A stretch of DNA of 64,000 nt from Gammaproteobacteria bacterium. Its GTDB lineage: Bacteria; Pseudomonadota; Gammaproteobacteria; Pseudomonadales; Oleiphilaceae. The stretch spans positions 1-64,000 of the forward strand of contig PDSQ01000029.1 in the NCBI GenBank assembly GCA_002747055.1, given 5' to 3'. Shown in pieces: positions 16,870-25,141 of the stretch. Below the pieces are notes generated by a model. It did not search any database. It had not been told where the DNA came from and saw only the letters and a program-made list of their open reading frames with translations. The first letter of the stretch is position 1; each line of letters starts with the position of its first letter. The position numbers and the translations under genes were made by a program.

Positions 16870-17829
16870 TTAGACCAACGAACCACCACAGGAACTACCT
16901 GCACCCGCCGTGCAGCCGAAACAATGGTTAGCAATCGCAATGTTTTCGGTAATATCACTGAAACGCTTCAGCTCCATCACATTGTGTACTCTGTCAGGTA
17001 TCGGCATTTCCAGCATCTGGTTGAAATCACAATCGTAAATATTACCGTCGAAACCCACCGACACCAGATTGGTACACATTACCCCCCTAGCGGCATTGAC
17101 ATTAAAACTATCCAGCAATAACTGCATGTAGTCTTCCAGCTTACCGTCACGTTCCAGCGCATGCAAATAACGTTTAATCGGCATATTGGTAATGGTAAAT
17201 AGCTGATTGAACTCAATATCGAAATCATCAAGCAAGCGCTGCTTGTAGTCCTGAAACAGTGCTGCCTGATCGGGTGGCAAAAAATGACCGCCAGGGTTAT
17301 ACACCAGACTCAGTGTTAAGCCTGAGTTCTCTTTACCGTAGCCCAGACTATTGAGCCATTTCAGCCCCAGAATACTTTTATCGAACACAAAACGACCACG
17401 CTGTGCCTCGACATTTTCCCTGGTGTAACAGGGTAGCGAAGCCACTACTTCCACACCCTGCTCCGCCAGAAACTGGGCAGTATCCTCCTGTCCTTCTTCG
17501 TATAACACCGTCAGATTACAGCGATCGATCACATGGCGACCCATTTTGCGGATTTCAGTCACAAAATAGCGGAAATGCGGGTTCAACTCCGGCGCACCGC
17601 CGGTAATATCCACGGTGTGAATCTCCGGTGCACCATGCAATAACTCCAGTAAACGTTCAACGGTCGGCAACACCATATTATCCGGGTGCTTAGGGCCGGA
17701 CTCGACATGGCAATGATGGCAAGCCTGATTACAGCGCTTGCCGATATTCACCTGTAGAGTCGTGATCTCGGGGCGTTTCAACTGCAGATTCTCAGCCGCT
17801 AGACGCTGTGCAAACGCATTGGGTTTCAT
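16870..17829 (-). CDS. arsS: Arsenosugar biosynthesis radical SAM enzyme ArsS
   Basis: A 319-residue radical SAM enzyme. The CxxxCxxC cluster motif is CNQACHHC near residues 38-45, followed by DITGGAPELNPHFRY. The C-terminal part binds an auxiliary cluster or metal (CFGCTAGAGSSCGG). ArsS is thought to add a 5'-deoxyadenosyl group to dimethylarsenite on the way to oxo-arsenosugars. Some homologues are selenoproteins, but this copy has cysteine only. The start chosen is ATG 17829, where ATGA overlaps the stop of the upstream oxidoreductase and GGAG lies upstream. A longer frame to 17865 is less likely. No arsM methyltransferase is in the window. Confidence 0.93.
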   Translation of the reverse strand: MKPNAFAQRLAAENLQLKRPEITTLQVNIGKRCNQACHHCHVESGPKHPDNMVLPTVERLLELLHGAPEIHTVDITGGAPELNPHFRYFVTEIRKMGRHVIDRCNLTVLYEEGQEDTAQFLAEQGVEVVASLPCYTRENVEAQRGRFVFDKSILGLKWLNSLGYGKENSGLTLSLVYNPGGHFLPPDQAALFQDYKQRLLDDFDIEFNQLFTITNMPIKRYLHALERDGKLEDYMQLLLDSFNVNAARGVMCTNLVSVGFDGNIYDCDFNQMLEMPIPDRVHNVMELKRFSDITENIAIANHCFGCTAGAGSSCGGSLV

Positions 17830-19961
17830 CAGTTTCTTCTCCACGTATGAAATTTTTCCAGCCACTTTAATACAGCCTCCGGTGCATGAGCGCGTTTCCA
17901 GTCACCCGCCGCATACTTGTTCGCTTCGCTCATGGTCGGATAGATATGAACGGTGCCCAGTATTTTATTCAGACCGAGATTATATTTCATCGCCAGAATA
18001 AATTCCGGTATCAGATCACCGGCTCCTTTGCCGACAATCGTAACACCGAGAATTTTATCCTTACCGGGCACAGTCAATACCTTGACCATGCCGAGGTCTG
18101 CACTATCCGCAATCGCTCGATCCAGATCATCGATACCGTAAGTCGTCACTTCATAAGCGATGTCGTGTTCTTTGGCATCCTTCTCGTTCAGGCCAACACG
18201 CGCCACTTCGGGATCGGTAAAGGTCGCCCATGGAATCACCCGGTAATCAACCCTGAAACGCTTAATCATGCCAAATAAAGCATTCACACTGGCAAACCAT
18301 GCCTGATGCGCCGCGACATGCGTAAACTGATACGGGCCGGTGACATCACCTGCCACATGAATATTCGGGTAGTTTGTCGTTAAAAACTCATCGGCTGCGA
18401 CAGTGCCGTTTCCGGTCAGTTCCACACCCAGCTCTTCCAGGCCAAAGCCCACCACATTCGCTTTCCGCCCCAGTGCCAGCAGCACCTTGTCAAAGGCAAT
18501 ACGCTTCGTTTTGCCCTGATGCTCACAAACGATAAACTGCCCGCCGTTTTCCCGTACAAACTCCAGTGCCTTGTGCGAGGTCAGCACCTCGATACCCTCG
18601 TCTTCAAACTGCTGCAAAACCTGTGCGGAAACCTCATCATCTTCACGGATCAGAATCTGTGGCGCCATTTCGATTTGCGTCACCTGACTGCCCAAACGAC
18701 CAAACGCCTGTGCCAACTCACAACCAATCGGCCCGCCACCCAACACCACTAGACGCGACGGCCGCTCTTCCAACTGCCAGACATTCTCACTGGTCAGACA
18801 ATCTACTGTCTCCAGCCCTTTGATCGGCGGTACGCTAGGTCTTGCGCCGGTGGCCACAATGATATTACGGGTGGTCAGTATTTCACCGTTCACTTCCACC
18901 CGATACGGATCGATAATCCGTGCCTCGCCTTCAATCACGTTAACACCCAGATTCGTATAGCGCCCGATAGAATCATGCGGTTCGATTTTGGTAATCACCT
19001 CCTGCACTCGAGCCATGACATCTTTAAAATCAAACTCGGCCTCCATACGTTTAATGCCGTATTTATCGGAATGCTTCGCTTCATTCAATGTCCTGGCAGT
19101 ACGAATTAACGCTTTACTCGGAACACAACCCGTGTTTAAGCAATCGCCACCCATCCTATGTTTTTCAATCAAAGTGACTTTAGCTTTGACCGCCGCCGCA
19201 ATATAAGCAGCAACCAACCCGCCGGCGCCTGCGCCGATGACCAATAAGTTATTATCAAACGATTTTGGTTTGTCGAACTGTTCAAGAATCTTGTTACCCC
19301 GGATCCTGTCCATTACCTTTTTAGCCAGCATCGGGAAAATACCTAGTAAAACGAATGCGAATAGCAAACCGGGGGAAAGAATGCCGGACAATGAATCCAG
19401 TTGACCCAACTGTGTTCCGGCATACACATAGACAATCGTTCCGGCCAACATGCCCAACTGGCTCACCCAGGCAAACGTAATGGTACGAAAACGGGTGACA
19501 CCCATTAGCAGGTTAATCACGAAAAACGGGAACAAAGGCACCAGACGCAACGCGAACAGGTATAAGCTTCCCTCTTTTTCGATGCCTTCGTCGATGGCTT
19601 TCAACTTGTCAGGGTAGCGGGCACTGATGCTATCTCTGAGTAAATAGCGCGAAACCAGAAAGGCCAGCGTCGCCCCAAGGGTACTGGCGAATGACACTAT
19701 GATCACCCCTGTCACCATCCCGAACAGCGCACCGGCCAGTAAGGTCATAATGGTCGCACCGGGTAACGACAACGCGGTAACGGCTACATAAGCGAGAAAG
19801 AATATTAGTATAGTACTGAGGATATTCTCTGCGTAATACACTGCGAAAGCACTTTGCCGGGCTTTTATGTACTCCAGCGAGAGAAACTGCTTCAGGTCAA
19901 AAATAAAGAAGGCGGCAAAAGCGGCGACGAGTAATCCAATAACGATGAGCTTTTTGTTCAT
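17829..19961 (-). CDS. TVP38/TMEM64 membrane domain fused to an FAD-dependent disulfide oxidoreductase
   Basis: A 710-residue fusion. Residues 1-225 are a TVP38/TMEM64 (SNARE-associated/DedA-like) domain with five or six membrane spans and the motif SLPGATIMTLLAGALFG. Residues about 238-710 are a class I pyridine nucleotide-disulfide oxidoreductase. That part has FAD site VIGAGAGGLVAAY, redox motif GGDCLNTGCVPSK, NAD site VVLGGGPIGCELA, and the GDVTGPYQFTHVAAHQAW and HIYPTMSEA ends seen in mercuric reductase or dihydrolipoamide dehydrogenase. This architecture recurs in arsenosugar loci. It is the first gene of the operon and is coupled to arsS by ATGA. The substrate is unknown; a membrane-anchored thiol or arsenical reductase is one possibility. 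Confidence 0.9.
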   Translation of the reverse strand: MNKKLIVIGLLVAAFAAFFIFDLKQFLSLEYIKARQSAFAVYYAENILSTILIFFLAYVAVTALSLPGATIMTLLAGALFGMVTGVIIVSFASTLGATLAFLVSRYLLRDSISARYPDKLKAIDEGIEKEGSLYLFALRLVPLFPFFVINLLMGVTRFRTITFAWVSQLGMLAGTIVYVYAGTQLGQLDSLSGILSPGLLFAFVLLGIFPMLAKKVMDRIRGNKILEQFDKPKSFDNNLLVIGAGAGGLVAAYIAAAVKAKVTLIEKHRMGGDCLNTGCVPSKALIRTARTLNEAKHSDKYGIKRMEAEFDFKDVMARVQEVITKIEPHDSIGRYTNLGVNVIEGEARIIDPYRVEVNGEILTTRNIIVATGARPSVPPIKGLETVDCLTSENVWQLEERPSRLVVLGGGPIGCELAQAFGRLGSQVTQIEMAPQILIREDDEVSAQVLQQFEDEGIEVLTSHKALEFVRENGGQFIVCEHQGKTKRIAFDKVLLALGRKANVVGFGLEELGVELTGNGTVAADEFLTTNYPNIHVAGDVTGPYQFTHVAAHQAWFASVNALFGMIKRFRVDYRVIPWATFTDPEVARVGLNEKDAKEHDIAYEVTTYGIDDLDRAIADSADLGMVKVLTVPGKDKILGVTIVGKGAGDLIPEFILAMKYNLGLNKILGTVHIYPTMSEANKYAAGDWKRAHAPEAVLKWLEKFHTWRRN

Positions 19962-20187
19962 GTCTTTCTTTTGGTGGTTAGATCATGTCTTTGGTGAGTG
20001 TTGGGGTATTGTACGCCAGGCCCCAATCCAGCCCCTTGTCAAAAAAAGCCACTCCCTAAACCTTTGCGAAGTTAACTTTCTGATGATCGTTAGAATGATA
20101 GCTGACAAAAAGCTGGGGGCGAAATCTGGTCTTCATGCGGCGGACAATAGCGTGAATATCCATAGGATAGCAAATTTTTATGCTAGG

Positions 20188-20222
20188 CCCTGTGAGGTGG
20201 TCTAATAGACCACCTCACAGGG
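20188..20222. repeat. Perfect 35-bp palindrome with a single-base centre
   Basis: The arm 20188-20204, beginning CCCTGTGAGG, is the exact reverse complement of 20206-20222, with only the A at 20205 unpaired. Such a near loop-less palindrome is a poor RNA hairpin but a good cruciform or protein-binding site. It lies upstream of the arsenosugar operon in gene-poor DNA. Confidence 0.9.
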
Positions 20223-20725
20223 TTATGCCAATAAGGCAATCAGAAGCAGTCCCTGAGCTTATGCAAGATATCGCCAACCGCTGTGAAGTATACGTGACGG
20301 GAGAAACACCAAAAAGACGACAAAAGCAACGACAATTACGAGCTGCCATTTTAAAAGTGGCAGCCCTGAAACAGGGATGTTTTGGCGTAAAATTCTGCGG
20401 CAAATAGCTGCTGATGACAGAACAGCAGTAGCGTTTTCTCTATCACCGGGGCAAAACGGGGATGCACCAGAAGGTAGAAAGCTGCTGGAAAGGTGTTCGC
20501 TGTTCGCCCAGACTCAGTTCCCCCCCCGGGGTCAGTGGCGCTCTGTCACAATAGGCTCCTGCAAGTGAATGGCGTTGCCAAACAACGTTAAATCAAAATC
20601 GTGCACCCTTGCACCACCGGGTTTTATGGTCGTTGTTGGAAAGGATAGTAAGTATCAAAGGCCATTTCGGCAAATTGCCAATCTATACAGTATGAAATAA
20701 TGCTGAATGATTTACTCGCAGCGCG
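20223..20725. other. Gene-poor stretch with several small hairpins
   Basis: No convincing gene is seen. A 75-codon frame (20180-20407, plus) spans the palindrome and has no recognisable similarity. Short inverted repeats are unusually frequent: CTGCCA/TGGCAG around 20343-20363, CCCTG-AAA-CAGGG just after it, CTGCTG/CAGCAG near 20408-20428, and GTGCA-CCCT-TGCAC near 20600. This looks like debris of a mobile element next to the IS91-type remnant. Confidence 0.5.
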
Positions 20726-21061
20726 TTATCGCCGCAGAAAACTGCCAATAAAATCCATGGGCTCAAAAATGACATGCGTGGTTCCGTTATGGTAAGGTGC
20801 CTTCAGTCTGTACTAACTCGTTGAGTTCACTTTTGGCAGCTGCCTTTGTGCGAATGAATTCAGGCTTTAATGCAGTGGTAAAAACACCATCTAGAACGAG
20901 GAAATGGCTCGGTAAACAATCCCCAATACTGTCGACAGCATTTCAGGTCGCCTGGCCAGCAGGAATCTCAGAGGATAAGGAAAGCTGAGCACCCACTGTC
21001 GCATGGCCTGTTTGGGTAGTACTTCGTCTGTGAGTCGAGCTGCGCTTTCTGCGCTGCTTCT
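20726..21061 (-). pseudogene. Decayed IS91-type transposase
   Basis: Three consecutive minus-strand pieces in different frames match the IS91-like Y2 transposase pattern. Piece one (21061-20891) reads AESAARLTDEVLP, RQWVLSFPYPLRFLLA and VLGIVYRAISSF, then stops. Piece two (20897-20787) resumes at LDGVFTTALKPEF and runs to ELNELVQT, so a central block (normally containing the HFH motif) is deleted. Piece three (20794-20726) reads NGTTHVIFEPMDFIGSFLRR, then stops. Both junctions are frameshifted, so the gene is dead. It marks past transposition beside the arsenosugar cluster. Confidence 0.8.
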
Positions 21062-21163
21062 TTATAACGTCGTTAGTGAATGGGGACTGATCGTTTGATA
21101 AGCCGGTGGCAGTTGGCAACGCATTGTTCTAACTAACATGACCGCGAAAAAAGGTACTTTTCT

Positions 21164-21610
21164 ATGAATCGTCTGCCTGGAGCCTGGATGGTGATTTACT
21201 GTAAAACGCGACGAACCTTCCTGTTTGGAAAACGTGGTCGGAAAATGCGTAAGCCGAATCTATGGAATCTATTTGGAGGTCATCTAGATACAGGCGAATC
21301 AGCCAGTGAGTGTGCGATAAGAGAGATGCGGGAAGAAGCGTCCATCACCTTGCCTTTAAGTGGTGCCACACTTTGGCAATCACCCGAAGGTCTGCGACCT
21401 TTAGGCTATATTGACTGCATACGGGAAATGCACTATTTTTTAATGGTAACCGACACTGAGTTCTCACCGAATCTCGATAGCGAACATTCGGCTTTTGCCT
21501 GGTTCAAGTTCGATAAGTTACCAAAAAAAGTGAATCGACCCACCGAAATTGCGATAGCGACAGGGTTATTTGTCAAAGCCAAAAGTGTCGTCGAAGACAA
21601 ATTGCTGTAG
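21164..21610 (+). CDS. NUDIX hydrolase
   Basis: A 148-residue single-domain NUDIX protein. The Nudix box GGHLDTGESASECAIREMRE (about residues 38-57) continues into EA, matching GX5EX7REUXEEXGU except that the last glycine is replaced (EASI). Substrates of such small enzymes are usually nucleoside diphosphate derivatives; which one is unknown here. It stands alone, between transposon debris and the LpoB-like lipoprotein gene. Confidence 0.9.
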   Translation: MNRLPGAWMVIYCKTRRTFLFGKRGRKMRKPNLWNLFGGHLDTGESASECAIREMREEASITLPLSGATLWQSPEGLRPLGYIDCIREMHYFLMVTDTEFSPNLDSEHSAFAWFKFDKLPKKVNRPTEIAIATGLFVKAKSVVEDKLL

Positions 21611-21812
21611 CCGCATCAAATTACCATCATTGACTGACCACCCATTAATTGTTAGTTTTTGACTGGCCAGTCTGAAGTCATCGCATGTTCCGCTTTAGTA
21701 TTCAAGTCAGCTAGACTGGCGGCGATGGTTCAGATAACCAGCTAACCAGCTCTCAGTTTTGAAACTAACGAATCAGTCATAGCAAGGCCCGACAGGGTCG
21801 GTGGAGAATAAA

Positions 21813-22424
21813 ATGAAACGACGACGGCTGCAAAATCCAGCTATCATAATGATGCTTTTGTTGGTACTCGGTGGATGCGCGGCAACTACCAAGAACCTTA
21901 ACCCAAATGAAGAGCTGCACTACGATGCCAGCTATGACTTTTCAGATAAGAAGCAAATTGTCGACAAGCTGGTAGCTCCGCTGACCACGCAAAATATCAT
22001 CCCGCCAAGTAGCAAAAAACCGATACTGATTGTTTATCCGGTGGTGAACGAAACATCTGAGCATATCAGTACCGGCGGTATTACCGATGACATCCGTCGC
22101 GAACTGCTTAAATCCGGCAAGTACAGGTTTATCAACGAACGACAGAGAAATAATATTGTTAAGGAAACTCAGCACCAACAAAAAGGTTACGTAGACCCGA
22201 CAATGCGAATCAAACTCGGCCGACAGTTGGGCGCGGATTATATCGTCAGTGGCACGCTCCGCTCGATCAAAAAAAAGCAGGCCAGACAATGGCGCCTGTC
22301 CAAATCTGAACGTATCTACTACAGTCTGGATCTAACTGTCACGGATTTAACTACGGGTGAACTGATTTATGCCGATCAAGCAGAGATTGCACGAGAAGCT
22401 TCCAAGCCGATTTTGGGTTGGTAG
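21813..22424 (+). CDS. lpoB: LpoB-like penicillin-binding-protein activator lipoprotein
   Basis: A 203-residue outer-membrane lipoprotein. After basic residues the signal peptide ends in the lipobox LGGC (cysteine about residue 22). The mature part has the LpoB/CsgG-like fold pattern: KKPILIVYPVVNETSEHIST, a conserved RRELLKSGKYRFINERQRNN, and GADYIVSGTLRSIKK. LpoB stimulates the peptidoglycan synthase PBP1b in enterics. Outside enterics the role is less certain, so the symbol is tentative. ATG 21813 is preferred because GGAG lies six bases before it; a GTG at 21801 is in frame. The next gene encodes a TPR lipoprotein 21 bases downstream. Confidence 0.8.
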   Translation: MKRRRLQNPAIIMMLLLVLGGCAATTKNLNPNEELHYDASYDFSDKKQIVDKLVAPLTTQNIIPPSSKKPILIVYPVVNETSEHISTGGITDDIRRELLKSGKYRFINERQRNNIVKETQHQQKGYVDPTMRIKLGRQLGADYIVSGTLRSIKKKQARQWRLSKSERIYYSLDLTVTDLTTGELIYADQAEIAREASKPILGW

Positions 22425-22445
22425 TATTTCATTGATCCATCGTTA

Positions 22446-23588
22446 ATGGGCCATAGATCCATGGTTGACTGGCTGACAAACTGGCGAATTGCCGTCTTGT
22501 TATGTTTGAGTATCTTGAGTGGCTGTGCCAACCAGGCTCTCACCAATGCGCGGGCACTGTATCACAGTGGCAATTACCAGGGGGCATCGGAGGCTCTGCA
22601 AGACTGTGCTGACTTTGGTGATAAATTTAAACTGCTCTGCCTGATCGAAAAAGGCACGGCACTTTATAACCTGGGAGAATACAAAAACAGCACACACTAC
22701 TTTCTGCGCGCAATTCGTTTTGTCGAAGAGAAGGATTATGTCAGCTTATCTCAACAATCAAGCGCCTCCCTGATCAATGACTATATGATCGTTTATCAGG
22801 GAGAACGAGCCGAGCAGCTCTGGATGCATAGCTACCTGATAATGAATTTTTTACTTCTGGATAATTATCAGTCAGCGCGTGTCGAGGCCAAACAGGCACT
22901 GGAGGTGCTTGACGATTATCCAGAAGCGCTTCAGAAAACCTACTTTACTCGCGGTTTAATCGCACTTTGCTTTGAGATTTTCGATCAATACCAGGATGCC
23001 CGCATCGAATACGAGGCCATCGCCAGGCAAAAAAACAAGCCGGTAAGCAGGCCAAAGCCACTTTCCGGCGACCTTGGAGAAGCGGTTTTATTCGTCTCCA
23101 GCGGCAAGGCTCCGATTAAAGTGGCAAAAGAATTAGCCATACCTCCTTCGATAAAAATTTCGATTCCACAGTATAGAAGAATCTCCTATTTCAACAGACC
23201 GGTAGTAAACACTCGCAAAAAGGCCGACAAGCACAGTATCTTTATGCTTTCCACCGATGTTTTCGAGGTGTCGGAGGATTCACTCAATAGCCGAATGAAA
23301 GAAATTATCAGCAGACAGACCCTTCGTGCGGCAGGGAAAGAGGCGATATCACGGTCATTCAAGAACGATGAGTTAGCCGAATTTCTGGTGCGTGCCGCGT
23401 TGTTTTCGACAGAACACGCTGACACCCGATCCTGGCACACCTTGCCCGCTGGCTTGCATCTGATTCGTCTGACGCTGAAACCAGGCCGTCATCTGTTGTC
23501 TTTACGCAGCAATGACAAGCGACCGGAAAAGCAAATAGAAGTGACAATAAAACCAGGACAACGAGTATTTAAAGCTGTTCGGTTTTAG
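22446..23588 (+). CDS. TPR-containing lipoprotein (COG3014-like)
   Basis: A 380-residue lipoprotein with a signal peptide and lipobox LSGC (cysteine near residue 27 from ATG 22446, or 22 from ATG 22461). TPR-like helices cover about residues 30-200 (RALYHSGNYQGASEAL, KGTALYNLGEYKNSTHYFL, YFTRGLIALCFEIFDQYQDA). A beta-rich C-terminal domain ends in a Lys-rich GRHLLSLRSN segment. Proteins of this kind are commonly encoded beside LpoB-like lipoproteins, as here, and are thought to serve the outer membrane or cell wall. The function is not established. A terminator lies 195 bases downstream. Confidence 0.75.
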   Translation: MGHRSMVDWLTNWRIAVLLCLSILSGCANQALTNARALYHSGNYQGASEALQDCADFGDKFKLLCLIEKGTALYNLGEYKNSTHYFLRAIRFVEEKDYVSLSQQSSASLINDYMIVYQGERAEQLWMHSYLIMNFLLLDNYQSARVEAKQALEVLDDYPEALQKTYFTRGLIALCFEIFDQYQDARIEYEAIARQKNKPVSRPKPLSGDLGEAVLFVSSGKAPIKVAKELAIPPSIKISIPQYRRISYFNRPVVNTRKKADKHSIFMLSTDVFEVSEDSLNSRMKEIISRQTLRAAGKEAISRSFKNDELAEFLVRAALFSTEHADTRSWHTLPAGLHLIRLTLKPGRHLLSLRSNDKRPEKQIEVTIKPGQRVFKAVRF

Positions 23589-23905
23589 ATTCCCAGACAC
23601 CCTGTTCAGTCTAATGACTCGTTGTTTCAAACAGTCAAAAACCACAATTCAACTTTTTTACGAATTGTAACAATGCGATATCATTTGCTAACAGACGCCA
23701 TTGCGCTTTACGTGTATTCTAATAATAGTGAAATCTCGAGAATTCAGATTCAGGATTGAACTCTCCTATTTCCTTGCTTTTTCAGCCCGGCATCAAAGCC
23801 GGGCTTTTTTGTGAAATATTCAGGTTAGACAGTCGTTCGACCGGCGAGCGAATGGAAAGCCGGATTTTAACACAAAGACGATAACGTTCGGACTCGGCCT
23901 TCTGT
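23589..23905. other. 317-base intergenic region between the TPR lipoprotein gene and amrS
   Basis: Both neighbouring genes end here. It holds the strong terminator at 23784-23811 and otherwise AT-rich sequence. A short RNA ending at that terminator is conceivable, but no clear promoter was found. Confidence 0.5.
23784..23811 (+). terminator. Intrinsic terminator
   Basis: AGCCCGG (23784-23790) pairs with CCGGGCT (23799-23805), extended by GC at 23798, followed by TTTTTT. It serves plus-strand transcription from the lipoprotein genes or a short RNA. Confidence 0.85.
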
Positions 23906-25018
23906 TTACCACTGCCCCGAGTACTGTATAGACACCGGCTGGCGTTTTGGCCCCCAGTTGCCTGGTAGCGGATCAAACACACCAGACAACGGCGTCTGAC
24001 AGTGCAGACAATGGCCAGTTTCATCGAGATTCCACTCACCCAGTCGATACCAGTCACGCTCTATCAACAAGGCACCACAATTATGACAATAGGTGCTGCT
24101 GCCTTGTGCATCATGCACATTGCCGGTGTATGCATAGCGAATACCATTGCTGATCGCGATATCTCTGGCACGTACCAGAGTTCTGGGCGGAGTCGGCGGG
24201 ATATCGCGCATTTTCCACGCCGGATGAAATGCGGTGAAGTGCATAGGTACATCCGGCCCGAGATGGGTTCGCACCCATTCGGTCGCTTTGTCCAGCTCTT
24301 CATCCGAATCATTTTTTCCGGGAATTAACAATGTCGTAAGTTCAAGCCAGACATCGGTCTCTCGCTTGAGATAAACCAGCAAATCGAGCACTGGCTGCAG
24401 GCGGCCACCACAAAGCGTGTAATAGAAGTCATCCGTGAAAGCTTTCAAATCGATATTGGCCGCATCGATATGCTCGAATAACACCTTCGCCGGTTCCGGA
24501 CAAATGTAGCCAGCCGTAACGGCAACCGTTTTGATATTTCTTTGGTGACAGGCAATAGCGACATCGACCGCATACTCCAGAAATATCGACGGATCGTTAT
24601 AGGTAAAGGCAACGCTTCTACAACCATGCCGCTGCGCTGCCAAAGCCAGTTCCGCCGGCATGGCGTTGTCTGCCAGGATATCCATTTCCCTGGACTTGCT
24701 CATGTCCCAATTCTGACAGTATTTACAAGCCAGATTACAGCCCGCCGTGCCGAAGGATAAAACGGGTGTACCGGGCAAAAAATGATTTAACGGTTTTTTT
24801 TCGATCGGGTCGATACAAAAACCGCTGGAACGTCCATAAGTAGTAAGGACAATTTTATTGTCTCGCCTCGCTCTCACGAAGCACAAACCTGCCTGGTTTT
24901 CGTGCAGTTTACAGGCTCTGGGACACACATCACACTGCACCCGACCGTCGTCAAGCTGATGCCAGAATCGGGTGGGATAAGCATCACAGGCAGCCGAAAC
25001 CGAAGCTCGGGTCATCAT
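23906..25018 (-). CDS. amrS: AmmeMemoRadiSam-system radical SAM enzyme
   Basis: A 370-residue radical SAM enzyme of the AmrS type. The cluster motif is CNLACKYC, preceded by SFGTAG. The N-terminal CDVCPRACKLHENQAGLCFV and C-terminal YCHNCGALLIERDW plus HCLHC add two cysteine-rich sites typical of this family. The radical chemistry and substrate are not firmly known; in many genomes AmrS lies with AmmeMemoRadiSam proteins A and B, which are not adjacent here. ATG 25018 is preferred because GAGGTG lies upstream; a GTG at 25021 is in frame. It is divergent from the M23 peptidase gene. Confidence 0.9.
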   Translation of the reverse strand: MMTRASVSAACDAYPTRFWHQLDDGRVQCDVCPRACKLHENQAGLCFVRARRDNKIVLTTYGRSSGFCIDPIEKKPLNHFLPGTPVLSFGTAGCNLACKYCQNWDMSKSREMDILADNAMPAELALAAQRHGCRSVAFTYNDPSIFLEYAVDVAIACHQRNIKTVAVTAGYICPEPAKVLFEHIDAANIDLKAFTDDFYYTLCGGRLQPVLDLLVYLKRETDVWLELTTLLIPGKNDSDEELDKATEWVRTHLGPDVPMHFTAFHPAWKMRDIPPTPPRTLVRARDIAISNGIRYAYTGNVHDAQGSSTYCHNCGALLIERDWYRLGEWNLDETGHCLHCQTPLSGVFDPLPGNWGPKRQPVSIQYSGQW

Positions 25019-25141
25019 CACATCACCTCAAATTCCTCTGTACCACCAGGCACTCTGGGTGTTAATCTCGCATTCGGCAATACAATTACCATTTTGTCAG
25101 CCGCTTTTCACATTAGTTTAACTCAATCGGTCAGGATAATA

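Noticed and set aside
20180..20407. 75-codon frame across the perfect palindrome
   Set aside because: No similarity, no ribosome-binding site, and its composition follows the inverted repeats; treated as non-coding debris.
23690..23811. Small RNA ending at the strong terminator
   Set aside because: The terminator is clear but no well-spaced promoter or conserved sequence was found, so it may simply be the 3' UTR of the lipoprotein gene.
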